A stretch of DNA of 15,992 nucleotides from Thermoplasmata archaeon (GCA_030040035.1 JASHUJ010000048.1:1-15992), one strand, 5' to 3'; shown: positions 7,247 through 14,196, counted from the first letter of the stretch. Notes: generated by a model from the letters alone, not told the origin. A program made the numbers and translations.

Positions 7247-7441
7247 ATGGGCATGCCGATCTGGAAGGTCGAGGGCGAGTTCAACGCCCGCCGCGGGTAC
7301 TGGCAACCGTTCACGAAACAGCACGAGGCCGAGGACGCGGAGACCGCCCGTCACTGGGCGCTCAGCGAGATCGGCGGTTGTCACCACGTGAAGCGTCACC
7401 AGATCCGGATCGTCGCCGTGACCGAAGTCCCGGGTCCCTAG
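7247..7441 (+). CDS. rpl18a: Ribosomal protein L18a/LX (eL20), large subunit
   Basis: A short archaeal/eukaryotic-type large-subunit protein of about 64 residues. It matches the LX family from end to end: a beta strand IWKVEGEFN, then WQPFTKQHEA, an acidic helix with the ETARHWALSEIGG turn, and the ending HHVKRHQIRIVAV. The start is uncertain. ATG at 7247 (MGMPIWKV) or 7253 (MPIWKV) gives the usual family length, while an in-frame GTG at 7223 would add eight residues but lies too near the TATA-like box. The gene leads a run with prefoldin alpha and ftsY, an order conserved in many archaea. The genes often found just before it there (L39e, L31e, aIF6) are absent here. Confidence 0.9.
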   Translation: MGMPIWKVEGEFNARRGYWQPFTKQHEAEDAETARHWALSEIGGCHHVKRHQIRIVAVTEVPGP

Positions 7442-7480
7442 CGACCGGCCCCCGAGCGCGCCAGCGTTCCCGCCGAGAGC

Positions 7481-7486
7481 GTTAAG
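7481..7486 (+). promoter_or_regulatory. Probable TATA-like element for prefoldin alpha
   Basis: GTTAAG is centred about 32 bases before the ATG of the prefoldin gene, in the 74-base gap after L18a. The spacing matches the box before L15e, so the pfdA-ftsY-trmJ run may be transcribed separately from L18a. Confidence 0.4.
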
Positions 7487-7515
7487 ACATCCCTCGGGTC
7501 GACGGAGCGCATCCG

Positions 7516-7983
7516 ATGGCGACGAACCGCGCTCCGTCCGAGGGGGACCTCGAGGCCCGGGTCCAGGAGGATCTCCTGCGCCTCGAAGCGTACCGCAACC
7601 AGTTGAACGCCCTCCTCCAGCAGCACCAGATCCTCTCGGCCTCGCGTCAGGATCACGTGCGGGCCCGCGAGAGCCTGGAGGGGATCGACCGGGCACCCGC
7701 CGGGACCGAGCTCCTGCTGCCGCTCGGCGGCGAGACCTTCGTCCGGGGATCGGTCGACCTCCGTTCGCCCGTCCTGATCGGCATCGGCTCCGGGGTGATC
7801 GTGGAGATGGAGCGGCCGAAAGTGGTCGAACTGCTCGCGGAGCGCGTGAAGCGGATCGATCAGGCCGTGCGCGAGATGGAAGGCCAGATCAACGGGCTCG
7901 ACGACCGGATCCAGACGATCTCGCGCCGGATCGACGCGATCACTCGTTCGGGCGGCGCGGGCGCGAATGTGGGCGGCAATTAA
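7516..7983 (+). CDS. pfdA: Prefoldin alpha subunit (GimC alpha)
   Basis: A 155-residue subunit of the hexameric cytosolic chaperone that captures unfolded proteins and hands them to the thermosome. The architecture is classical: an N-terminal coiled-coil helix (about 10-55, LEAYRNQLNALLQQHQIL), a central beta-hairpin region (LLLPLGGETFVRGSVD and VLIGIGSGVIVEM, about 66-100) and a C-terminal coiled-coil helix (about 103-142). A short Gly/Asn-rich tail follows. Length is normal. The ATG has a TATA-like box about 32 bases upstream and no obvious Shine-Dalgarno. The 3' end overlaps the ftsY start by 17 bases in another frame, implying coupled expression. Confidence 0.93.
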   Translation: MATNRAPSEGDLEARVQEDLLRLEAYRNQLNALLQQHQILSASRQDHVRARESLEGIDRAPAGTELLLPLGGETFVRGSVDLRSPVLIGIGSGVIVEMERPKVVELLAERVKRIDQAVREMEGQINGLDDRIQTISRRIDAITRSGGAGANVGGN

Positions 7984-9013
7984 GGCTCGGCTTCGTCGGT
8001 CGGCTCCGGCCGAGGAGGCGCCGGTCGCGGGGCCCCCGCCGTCCGCCCCATCGACCGCTCCGAGGACGGAGGAGCGGGAGGAGAAGAGGCGACCCGCGCC
8101 GGCCGGACCGTCCGCGGCGTCGGACGATGCGCCGTTCACGGACGGCCTGCTCGGGCGGCGCCTCAAGGAGGAGACCGTCGACGACGTGCTGGACGACCTC
8201 GAGATCGCGCTGTTGCAGTCCGACGTGGCGCTGCCGGTGATCGAACGGATCCGCCGGGACCTCCGCAAGGAGCTCGCCGGCCGCAAGCTCCGGATCGGGG
8301 CCGACGCCGAGTCCGCGATCAAGACGTCGCTCGAGCACTCGGTGCAGGCGATCCTCGCCCGGCCGCCGATCGACCTCGCCGCGACGATCCGTTCGTACCC
8401 GACCAAGCCGTACGTGATCCTGTTCGTCGGGGTGAACGGGACCGGCAAGACGACCACGATCGCCAAGATCGCCGGATGGCTGGCCCAGCGGAAGTTGACG
8501 AGCGTCATCGCGGCGGGCGACACGTTCCGCGCGGGGGCGATCGAGCAGCTCCTCGTCCACGGCGAGCGACTCGGGGTCCGGGTCGTACGCCAGCAGGAGG
8601 GGAGCGACCCCGCGGCGGTGGCGTTCGACGCCGTCCAGCACGCGAAGGCGCGCCACCTCGATGCGGTGCTGGTCGACACCGCGGGCCGTCAGCACACGAA
8701 CGAGAACCTGATCGAGGAGGCGAAGAAGATCCGTCGCGTCGTCGATCCGGCCCTGACCATCTTCGTGGGAGACGCGTTGAGCGGGAACGACGTCGTCGAG
8801 CAGGCGAGGCTGTTCGACGCCGCGATCGGGATCAGCGGCCTCATCCTCACGAAATTGGACGCGGACGCGAAGGGCGGGGCCGCGCTGAGCGCCACGTTCG
8901 TGACGAAGAAGCCGATCCTCTTCGTCGGGGTCGGCCAGCGCTACGGCGACCTCCTCCCGTTCGATCCGAACTGGCTCGTCCGCCGGCTCTTCGAGGAGGG
9001 GTCCGCCGGGTGA
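7967..9013 (+). CDS. ftsY: Signal recognition particle receptor FtsY
   Basis: A 348-residue SRP-type GTPase that docks the ribosome-SRP complex at the membrane. A basic N-terminus (IKARLRR) leads into a variable Pro/Ala/Glu-rich A region (about 12-55), then the four-helix N domain (about 60-140). The G domain holds GVNGTGKTT (155-163), DTFRAGA (185-191), DTAGR (237-241) and TKLDADAKGG (295-304). It ends with the closing motif GVGQRYGDLLPFDP, which distinguishes FtsY from SRP54, as does the absence of an M domain. The ATG lies inside the 3' end of pfdA. The stop overlaps the GTG of the next gene (GTGA). The A region is short, as is common in archaea. Confidence 0.96.
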   Translation: MWAAIKARLRRSAPAEEAPVAGPPPSAPSTAPRTEEREEKRRPAPAGPSAASDDAPFTDGLLGRRLKEETVDDVLDDLEIALLQSDVALPVIERIRRDLRKELAGRKLRIGADAESAIKTSLEHSVQAILARPPIDLAATIRSYPTKPYVILFVGVNGTGKTTTIAKIAGWLAQRKLTSVIAAGDTFRAGAIEQLLVHGERLGVRVVRQQEGSDPAAVAFDAVQHAKARHLDAVLVDTAGRQHTNENLIEEAKKIRRVVDPALTIFVGDALSGNDVVEQARLFDAAIGISGLILTKLDADAKGGAALSATFVTKKPILFVGVGQRYGDLLPFDPNWLVRRLFEEGSAG

Positions 9014-9762
9014 CCGCGCGGATCTACGTCGTCCTGGTCCGACCGAAGGAGGACGGCAACGTCGGCGCGGTCGCGCGGGTCGCCCGCAACTTCGGGGCCG
9101 ACCGCCTGATCCTCGTCGCTCCCCGGGCCCGGATCGGACCGACCGCGCGGCGGCGGGCGATGGGCGGCCTGCCGCTCCTCGCGGGGGCCGCGCGGAAGCG
9201 GACGTTCGCGGCGGCGGTCGCGGGCGCCGATCTCGTGGTCGGGACGACCGATGTTTCGACCGGGCGCTCGAACGCGTATCTCCGCCGCTCGATGAGCCCC
9301 GAGCGGCTGGGCGAGCTCGTGCGCTCCCTCGAAGGCCGTCTCGCGCTCGTCTTCGGACCGGAGGACAACGGGCTCTCCCGCGAGGAGCTCGCGCGCTGCG
9401 ACCTGATCGTGCACATCCCGGCCCGCCGGGACGCCCCGACGCTCAACCTCTCCCACGCGGCCGCGATCGTCCTCTACGCGGTGCACCGCGCGCGCGGCCC
9501 CGAGGATCCCGAGACGACCCCGGCGCCCGAGGTCCTCGAGCTGAACGGGCCCGAGAAAGAGCTCCTGCTCGCCCGCCTCGCCGTGCTAGCCGAGCGCACG
9601 GGGTATCCGGCGCACAAACGACGGGGTTTAATCCTCCTGGTTCGTCGCGTGCTCGGCCGGGCGACGCCGACCGAGGCGGAGCACCGGATGCTCCTCGGGC
9701 TCCTGAAGAGCACCGAGCGGGCCTTGGACCGAGGTGAATCGCGTGGTCGAGGGAAACGGTGA
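9010..9762 (+). CDS. trmJ: TrmJ-like SPOUT RNA 2'-O-methyltransferase
   Basis: A 250-residue member of the SpoU/TrmH (SPOUT) superfamily using S-adenosylmethionine. Motif 1 is NVGAVAR (17-23), motif 2 VFGPEDNGLS (114-123) and motif 3 IPARRDAPTLNLSHA (136-150), which form the trefoil knot. The C-terminal helical extension (about 175-240, HKRRG and MLLGLLKS) is the TrmJ type, which methylates nucleotide 32 of tRNA in bacteria and in Sulfolobus. The tRNA target here is inferred. The start GTG at 9010 overlaps the ftsY stop and has GAGGAGGGG at 8993-9001 as a Shine-Dalgarno. The open frame reaches far upstream inside ftsY, but that part is an antiparallel-frame artefact without family similarity. 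Confidence 0.9.
   Translation: MTARIYVVLVRPKEDGNVGAVARVARNFGADRLILVAPRARIGPTARRRAMGGLPLLAGAARKRTFAAAVAGADLVVGTTDVSTGRSNAYLRRSMSPERLGELVRSLEGRLALVFGPEDNGLSREELARCDLIVHIPARRDAPTLNLSHAAAIVLYAVHRARGPEDPETTPAPEVLELNGPEKELLLARLAVLAERTGYPAHKRRGLILLVRRVLGRATPTEAEHRMLLGLLKSTERALDRGESRGRGKR
9731..9737 (+). promoter_or_regulatory. Shine-Dalgarno deciding the start of the last cluster gene
   Basis: GAGGTGA lies within the trmJ 3' end, five bases before GTG 9743. It also contains an in-frame GTG (9734), which would be too close to use the site. The start at 9743 is therefore preferred. Confidence 0.5.
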
Positions 9763-10156
9763 TTGGCTCCGGGCGCGGGGCATCGGACGGGAACGCTTCG
9801 CCGGCTATGTGGCGGACTACCTGGGGACGCTCGGGTACACGGTCGAGCGGAGCGAGTCGACCGAGCCGCTCGAGAGCCGGGTCCGCGGCCGTCTCGAGCG
9901 CATGAACCCCGCGGTCCCTCCGGCGGCCGGCGCCCTCGAGTTCCGGCTCTATCCCACGAGCGGCGGCGCCGCGCTGGTGTGGGAACAGCCCCGGGACGTC
10001 CCGCCGGCGGATCGACCCCGGATGGACCGGCTCGTCCGCGAGATCCAGAGCCATCTCGAACGGGTCGTGCACACGGAGAGCCACGCCACGGCGAAGATCG
10101 TCCGCCCGCCCGAGTCCCACCTGCCCTGGACGACGGCCTCGCCCGAGAAGCCCTAG
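9743..10156 (+). CDS. Conserved-looking hypothetical protein in the ftsY-trmJ cluster
   Basis: A 137-residue protein I do not recognise. It is soluble, with no signal or membrane segment and no cysteine. The N-terminal half is helix-prone (WLRARGIGRERFAGYVADYLGTLGYTVERSE, first 35 residues or so). The middle alternates strand-like stretches (ALEFRLYP, GAALVWEQP). A long amphipathic helix follows (DRPRMDRLVREIQSHLERVV), with a short Pro-rich tail. The alternation suggests a small alpha/beta domain with coding-like composition rather than a shadow ORF. It overlaps the end of trmJ by 20 bases behind a good Shine-Dalgarno, so it is probably translated with trmJ and ftsY. It ends 13 bases before the convergent racemase-family gene. 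Confidence 0.7.
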   Translation: MVEGNGDWLRARGIGRERFAGYVADYLGTLGYTVERSESTEPLESRVRGRLERMNPAVPPAAGALEFRLYPTSGGAALVWEQPRDVPPADRPRMDRLVREIQSHLERVVHTESHATAKIVRPPESHLPWTTASPEKP

Positions 10157-10169
10157 CTCCGACCGGCAA

Positions 10170-11291
10170 CTACCGGGCGGGGCGGAAGGTCTTCGTCGAT
10201 CGCCGGTAGCGACGGATCGCTCGCTCGGAGACCTCGACCCCGATCCCCGGACCCTTCGGGACCTCGAGCGTGCTGCCCGGTCCGAGCAGGAACGGTCGCT
10301 CGATCAGGTCCTGGCGGTAGTACCGGTCGCTCGCCGAGAGATCCCCGGGCAACGTCATCTCCGGACGGGCCGCGAGCGCGACATTGTGCGCGCGTCCGAT
10401 GCCGCTCTCGAGCATGCCCCCGACCCAGGCCGGCACGCCGGAGCGGGCGGCCCGGACGGCGAGGGACCGCCCGGTGAGCAGCCCCCCGACCCGCCCGACC
10501 TTGACGTTCACGCTCGTGACCGCGCCCGCGTCGAGCGCATCCTCGAGCGATTCGGGGTCGACGATCGATTCGTCGAGGCACACCCGGAACGGGGCGCCCC
10601 GGGCGAGCTTCGCGTGGGCCCGGATGGCGCGCTCCGGGAACGGTTGTTCGACCTGGGCGACCCGGTGCCGCTCGGCCCACGACCGGATCGCCCCGACTGC
10701 CGAGGGCGGATACGCCTGGTTGGCGTCGACCCAGAGATCGAGGTCGGGATAGGCGCGGCGGACCGCGCCGACGGGCCCATCGTCCCACCCCGGTTTCACC
10801 TTGAGCTTGACCCGCGCGTACCCGTCCTCGAGGTACTCCCCGACGCGACGGACGAGCGCGGCCACGCTCGGCTGGATGCCGACCGAGACCCCGACCGGAA
10901 TCCGCGCGCGGGACGCGCCGAGGAATCGGGCGACCGAGACCCCCCGCTCCTTCGCGGCCAGGTCGACCAGCGCCGTCTCGACCGCGGCCTTCGACATCGA
11001 GTTGCCGCGGAACCGGGCGACGGTCGCCCGGAACTTCTCGGGCGACAGGTCGGAGGCGCCCAGGATCCCGGGGAGGAAGTGGCGCGCGAGCATGTCGCGC
11101 GCGGAGAGGTTCGACTCGCTCGAGTAGAGCGGGTCGGTCGACGCGACGCACTCCCCGTACCCGACCAACCCGTCCCGGGACTCGAGCCGTAGCAACAGGA
11201 ACCGTCGCCGTTTCTCGACGCCGAAGCTCGTTTCGAACGGCTCGACGAGGTCGAGCGCGATCTCGTCGAGGCGGGCCGAACTAAGCCGCAT
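10170..11291 (-). CDS. N-acylamino acid racemase / o-succinylbenzoate synthase family enzyme
   Basis: A 373-residue member of the enolase superfamily, MLE subgroup. The capping domain (about 1-130) precedes the barrel. Catalytic residues are all visible: the KLK pair (Lys162, Lys164), metal ligands Asp189 (WVDANQAY), Glu215 (VEQPF) and Asp240 (CLDES), and Lys264 opposite (NVKVGRVGG). The motif GGMLESGIGRAHNVALAA (291-308) and LPGDLSASDRYY (314-325) are typical of the NSAR/OSBS branch. That branch racemises N-succinyl-amino acids and can also make o-succinylbenzoate for menaquinone. It starts at an ATG overlapping the acyltransferase gene by 11 bases. No menaquinone gene is nearby and the partner is a GNAT, so N-succinyl-amino-acid racemisation is the more likely role. 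This is inferred. Confidence 0.9.
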   Translation of the reverse strand: MRLSSARLDEIALDLVEPFETSFGVEKRRRFLLLRLESRDGLVGYGECVASTDPLYSSESNLSARDMLARHFLPGILGASDLSPEKFRATVARFRGNSMSKAAVETALVDLAAKERGVSVARFLGASRARIPVGVSVGIQPSVAALVRRVGEYLEDGYARVKLKVKPGWDDGPVGAVRRAYPDLDLWVDANQAYPPSAVGAIRSWAERHRVAQVEQPFPERAIRAHAKLARGAPFRVCLDESIVDPESLEDALDAGAVTSVNVKVGRVGGLLTGRSLAVRAARSGVPAWVGGMLESGIGRAHNVALAARPEMTLPGDLSASDRYYRQDLIERPFLLGPGSTLEVPKGPGIGVEVSERAIRRYRRSTKTFRPAR

Positions 11292-12162
11292 GGGGGCCCT
11301 CCCCGGCCCGGAGCAGATAGAAGCATCTCTCCTCCCCCTCGATCGCCGTCCGTACGACGTCGTCGACGAGGTACCCGGCTCGCAGCGCGTCCTGGAACGC
11401 CTCGCGGGTCGCCTCGCGCCAGGTGCGGGCCGCCGCCGGATCGGCGGAGCGTACCCGTCCAAGATCGCTCGGGATCTCGATGCTCACCGCCGGGCCCTCG
11501 GCCGCGACGCGACCGCTGGGGGCCCGGACGCCGTTCGGGCGGATCGACGTCTCGAGCAGCGATCGGGCATCCCGCACGCGGACGGCGAGCGAGTCCGGCT
11601 CGTCCGGTGGCCTCGAAAGCCGGTCGCGCACGCGCTCGCTGTTCAACGACCAGACGAGGAGAAACCGGTCGGTCTCGAGTCCCGCGTTGATCGCGTCGGC
11701 CATCACCCCGTAGTAGCGGGGCAGGTAGCGGACGGGCCGCCCGCCGAGGCGATGGACGTTCAGGCTCGCGTTCTTGCATTGCAGCGGGTCGTAGGTCCAC
11801 CGGACCTCGTCGAGGCCCTGTCGGAGGACCTCGTCTCGCTGGTACAGCTTCAGTTCGTACCCCAACCGACGGCGCTGCTCGGCCCGACGCACGGCGGTCA
11901 TGTGCGAGTAGTGGAACGTGGCCGAGTCCTCGCGCCCGAGGAAGCCCATCGTGAAGCCGAGCAACCGGTCGCCCGCGAAGGCGCCCAGCATCAGCCCTCC
12001 GTTGTCCTCGAAGGCGCGCAGGATCGCGGCCGGAACCGGGGGCTCGGTCCCCATCCCCCAGGCATCGCGTTGGACCTCTTCGACCGCCCGGAATTCGTCG
12101 GGGACCGCGAGATGTCGGAAGGTGACGCCCGGGCGTTGTTCCCGGCCCGAGAAAGCCGACAC
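11281..12162 (-). CDS. GNAT-family acyltransferase (COG3375-type)
   Basis: A 293-residue protein with a GNAT fold. The core runs from about residue 14 to 175. The acyl-CoA-binding segment is MTAVRRAEQRRRLGYELK (88-105), followed by WTYDPLQCKNASLNVHRLG (122-140) and YYGVMADAINAGLETDRFLLVW (150-171), which are hallmarks of the COG3375 group. A less conserved C-terminal domain follows. In Geobacillus a member of this group is the N-succinyltransferase of the racemase pathway, and here too it directly precedes the racemase-family gene. The open frame extends to 12282, but that stretch is low-complexity and covers the TATA-like box. GTG at 12160-12162 gives the expected length. Substrate specificity (succinyl or acetyl) cannot be read from sequence. 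Confidence 0.85.
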   Translation of the reverse strand: MSAFSGREQRPGVTFRHLAVPDEFRAVEEVQRDAWGMGTEPPVPAAILRAFEDNGGLMLGAFAGDRLLGFTMGFLGREDSATFHYSHMTAVRRAEQRRRLGYELKLYQRDEVLRQGLDEVRWTYDPLQCKNASLNVHRLGGRPVRYLPRYYGVMADAINAGLETDRFLLVWSLNSERVRDRLSRPPDEPDSLAVRVRDARSLLETSIRPNGVRAPSGRVAAEGPAVSIEIPSDLGRVRSADPAAARTWREATREAFQDALRAGYLVDDVVRTAIEGEERCFYLLRAGEGPHAA

Positions 12163-12182
12163 GCCTCGTGCACCGACCTTCG

Positions 12183-12190
12183 CTACATAA
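12183..12190 (-). promoter_or_regulatory. Probable TATA-like element for the acyltransferase-racemase pair
   Basis: On the minus strand this reads TTATGTAG, centred about 25 bases before GTG 12162. It supports that codon as the start and a leaderless transcript for the two-gene unit. It lies in the 165-base divergent gap shared with L15e. Confidence 0.4.
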
Positions 12191-12290
12191 CCCGGGCGCC
12201 GGCGGAAGGGCGGCGACGCCCCCGCGGGACTTCCGCCGCCGGCGAGCGAGTACGCTCCGAGCTCCGTCGGCCGGCCCCGCAACAGGTGGC

Positions 12291-12298
12291 TTTATAAT
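12291..12298 (+). promoter_or_regulatory. TATA box of the L15e gene
   Basis: TTTATAAT is the most canonical archaeal TATA sequence in the window. Its centre lies about 33 bases before the ATG at 12328, leaving room for only a few untranslated bases. It was used as the reference when judging the weaker boxes. Confidence 0.65.
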
Positions 12299-12327
12299 CC
12301 GAACCCGGGTCCCCCGCGCCGCGTTCC

Positions 12328-12942
12328 ATGCCGACGTCCGCCTACCGCTACATGGCGCGCTCCTTCCGCCAGACGCAGGGCGATGAGGGCGCCGCGCTCC
12401 GTCACGAGCGGCTGCTCGAGTGGCGCCGAGAGCACACGGTGACCCGGCTCGAGGGCCCGACCCGGCTGGATCGAGCGCGGGCCGTCGGCTACCGCGCCAA
12501 GGGCGGCTTCGTGGTCGTGCGGGTTCGCGTTCGTCGGGGGAGCCAGCGCAAGCGCGCGATCATCGCGGGGCGGCGACCCAAGCACAAGGGGATCCTCCAG
12601 ATGGTCCTCGCGAAGAGCCTCCGGCGCATCGCGGAGGAGCGGGCGCAGAAGCACTACCCGAACCTCGAGGTGCTGAACTCGTACTGGCTCGGTGAGGACG
12701 GGAAGCAGAAGTTCTACGAGGTGATCCTCGTGGATCCCTACGCCCCCGAGATCCTCGCGGATCCCAAGATCTCCTGGATCGCGGCCCCGAACCAGCAGGG
12801 CCGAGTGTACCGCGGGCTGACCAGCGCCGGGACCGAAGGTCGCGGACTCCGATGGAAAGGGAAGGGCGCCGAACGGTTCCGACCGTCCCGGGCGCGCAAC
12901 CGTCGCCCGACCCGACGTACCCAGACCAAGGTCATCCCGTAG
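12328..12942 (+). CDS. rpl15e: Ribosomal protein L15e, large subunit
   Basis: A 204-residue basic protein of the archaeal/eukaryotic L15e family, a structural protein of the 50S subunit. Family landmarks run through it: YRYMARSFRQ (6-15), RLDRARAVGYRAKGGFVVVRVRVRRG, RRPKHKGILQM, NLEVLNSYWLGEDGKQKFYEVILVDP and the ending GLTSAGTEGRGLRWKGKGAE. The last 20 or so residues are Arg-rich, as in other archaeal L15e. Length is slightly above the usual 190-195. The ATG has the best TATA box of the window. The 3' end overlaps the convergent TOPRIM gene by 11 bases. Confidence 0.97.
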   Translation: MPTSAYRYMARSFRQTQGDEGAALRHERLLEWRREHTVTRLEGPTRLDRARAVGYRAKGGFVVVRVRVRRGSQRKRAIIAGRRPKHKGILQMVLAKSLRRIAEERAQKHYPNLEVLNSYWLGEDGKQKFYEVILVDPYAPEILADPKISWIAAPNQQGRVYRGLTSAGTEGRGLRWKGKGAERFRPSRARNRRPTRRTQTKVIP

Positions 12943-13405
12943 CGAGATCGTCGTCCCCGTCCGCCGCGTCGGGAAGGAAGTGGTCCAGCGGGGCCCCTCG
13001 CGCCTCGGCCAACCGCCGGGCCCACCCGTACAGCCCCTCGACGTGCACCAGCTCTCCCCGCAGGATGCGCGCGAGCCGCCGGCGGTAGTCGAGGTCGAAC
13101 GAGAGCGATTCGGCCTCCAGGAACTCCTTCAACCGGTGGGCGAGTCGCCCCCCCTCGCGGTCCCAGTCGGTGAGCGTGATCACGCGCTCGCTGTGCTGGG
13201 TCAGGCGGTGCGCGACGGCGGCGAGCGAGTCCCCGCGATGCACGAGCACGACGGACCCGCCGAGGCCGAGGCGGCGGAGGGATCGTCGGTCCCGCTCTCC
13301 CTCGACGACGACCACCGTGCCCGGGCGCCGGCTCTCCGAGATCAATCGCGCCCAGAGCTCGAGGAACTCGTCGAGCAGTGCCTCGGCGGACCGGCCCGAT
13401 CGCAT
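12932..13405 (-). CDS. Small TOPRIM-domain protein (UPF0292-like)
   Basis: A 157-residue protein made almost entirely of one TOPRIM domain, the fold shared by topoisomerases, DnaG primase, OLD nucleases and RecR/M5. The catalytic pattern is complete: Glu35 in VVVVEGERDR (31-40), the strand SVVLVHRG, then TDWDREG (79-85) with Asp80 and Asp82. Helices and an acidic tail (DAADGDDD) follow. Small stand-alone archaeal TOPRIM proteins are known as a family of uncharacterised function; RNase M5-like or primase-like roles have been suggested by fold only. It starts at ATG 13403-13405, is divergent from the Gins51 gene, and overlaps the end of L15e. There is no zinc-binding or helicase partner domain. 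Confidence 0.85.
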   Translation of the reverse strand: MRSGRSAEALLDEFLELWARLISESRRPGTVVVVEGERDRRSLRRLGLGGSVVLVHRGDSLAAVAHRLTQHSERVITLTDWDREGGRLAHRLKEFLEAESLSFDLDYRRRLARILRGELVHVEGLYGWARRLAEARGAPLDHFLPDAADGDDDLATG

Positions 13406-13466
13406 CGACGCGCCTCGATTCCCGGGGGCCGGACGGACGCCGGCGCACGGTCGGAGACCGACTACC

Positions 13467-13476
13467 TCCTATAGTC
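13467..13476. promoter_or_regulatory. AT-rich box in the divergent TOPRIM/Gins51 gap
   Basis: CCTATAGTCC stands out in the 104-base gap. Its centre is about 38 bases before the Gins51 ATG (13510) and about 67 before the TOPRIM ATG. It best serves Gins51 with a short leader. The core is near-symmetrical, so a second use for the opposite strand with a longer leader is possible. Confidence 0.35.
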
Positions 13477-13509
13477 CTTCGGCTGTCGCACGCCCCCTCC
13501 GGGGTTCCG

Positions 13510-14196
13510 ATGCCCGATCACTTCACGCTGCTCCTCGAATGGCGGCGGAACGAGGCGGCCGTCCGAGGGCTCGCGAAGCTCCCCCACGACTTCTACCCGA
13601 GCACTCAATCGTACCTCGCCGAGCTCAAGCGATCGTACGAGACGGACCTCCGGGAGAATCCGTCCGGTCGGAAGGGCGAGATCTCCCGCCAGACGTACCA
13701 GCGCGCGAGCGCCCTCGCCCGGGACATCGTGGAAGGTCGGGTGCAGAAGGTGCTCACCGCGGCCTTCCAGGCGAGCATCGGCGGCGCCCGCGATCTCCCG
13801 AACTCCCTGCCCGAAGAGCGGTCGATCTTCGATCAGTTGCTGGGCACTCTGCTCGAGCACCGTCGGTCGGTGGCCTCGTACCTCGAACCGGGCCATCCGC
13901 CGTCCGCCCCGGTCGCCGGTCGGGTGGCCAACGTCCCCGTTGCGGCCCCAGCCGCGAATCCGGCTAAGCCTCCGCCCGAGGCGCCCCCCATCGTCCCGTC
14001 GGCCCGATCGCCCTCGCCCCCGGCGTTCACGTACGTGCGGATCCTGAAGGACCAGCGTCCCATCGAGGTCGGTACGGAAACGATCGACCTCCGAGCGGAC
14101 GACGTCGTCACCCTGCCACCCGAGCAGGCGAAGCTGCTCGTGGAGGCGAGGATCGCCGAGCCGATCGAGACGCATCCTACGCGGCCGGCCACCTGA
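13510..14196 (+). CDS. gins51: DNA replication factor GINS, Gins51-like
   Basis: A 228-residue subunit of the GINS complex, which joins MCM and Cdc45/GAN at the replication fork. The domain order is A then B, as in Gins51. The helical A domain covers about 1-125 (DFYPSTQSYLAELKRSYE at 27-44, YQRASALARDIVEGRVQKVL at 63-82, LPEERSIFDQLLGTL at 100-114). A Pro/Ala-rich linker follows (about 126-172), then the small B domain (YVRILKDQRPIEVGTETIDLRADDVVTLPPEQAKLLVEARIAE, about 175-217). In Thermoplasma a Gins51 alone forms a homotetramer. Whether this organism has a separate Gins23 cannot be seen. The ATG at 13510 is preferred over a long upstream extension that lacks family similarity. The 3' end overlaps the convergent methyltransferase gene by 20 bases. 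Confidence 0.87.
   Translation: MPDHFTLLLEWRRNEAAVRGLAKLPHDFYPSTQSYLAELKRSYETDLRENPSGRKGEISRQTYQRASALARDIVEGRVQKVLTAAFQASIGGARDLPNSLPEERSIFDQLLGTLLEHRRSVASYLEPGHPPSAPVAGRVANVPVAAPAANPAKPPPEAPPIVPSARSPSPPAFTYVRILKDQRPIEVGTETIDLRADDVVTLPPEQAKLLVEARIAEPIETHPTRPAT

Noticed and set aside
8476..9009. N-terminal extension of the TrmJ-like protein inside ftsY
   Set aside because: The extension is low-complexity and Arg-rich. The SPOUT domain begins right after GTG 9010, which has a good Shine-Dalgarno and overlaps the ftsY stop.
12163..12282. Forty-residue N-terminal extension of the GNAT protein
   Set aside because: It is Gly/Pro/Arg-rich, covers the TATA-like box and exceeds the family length. 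GTG 12162 is the better start.
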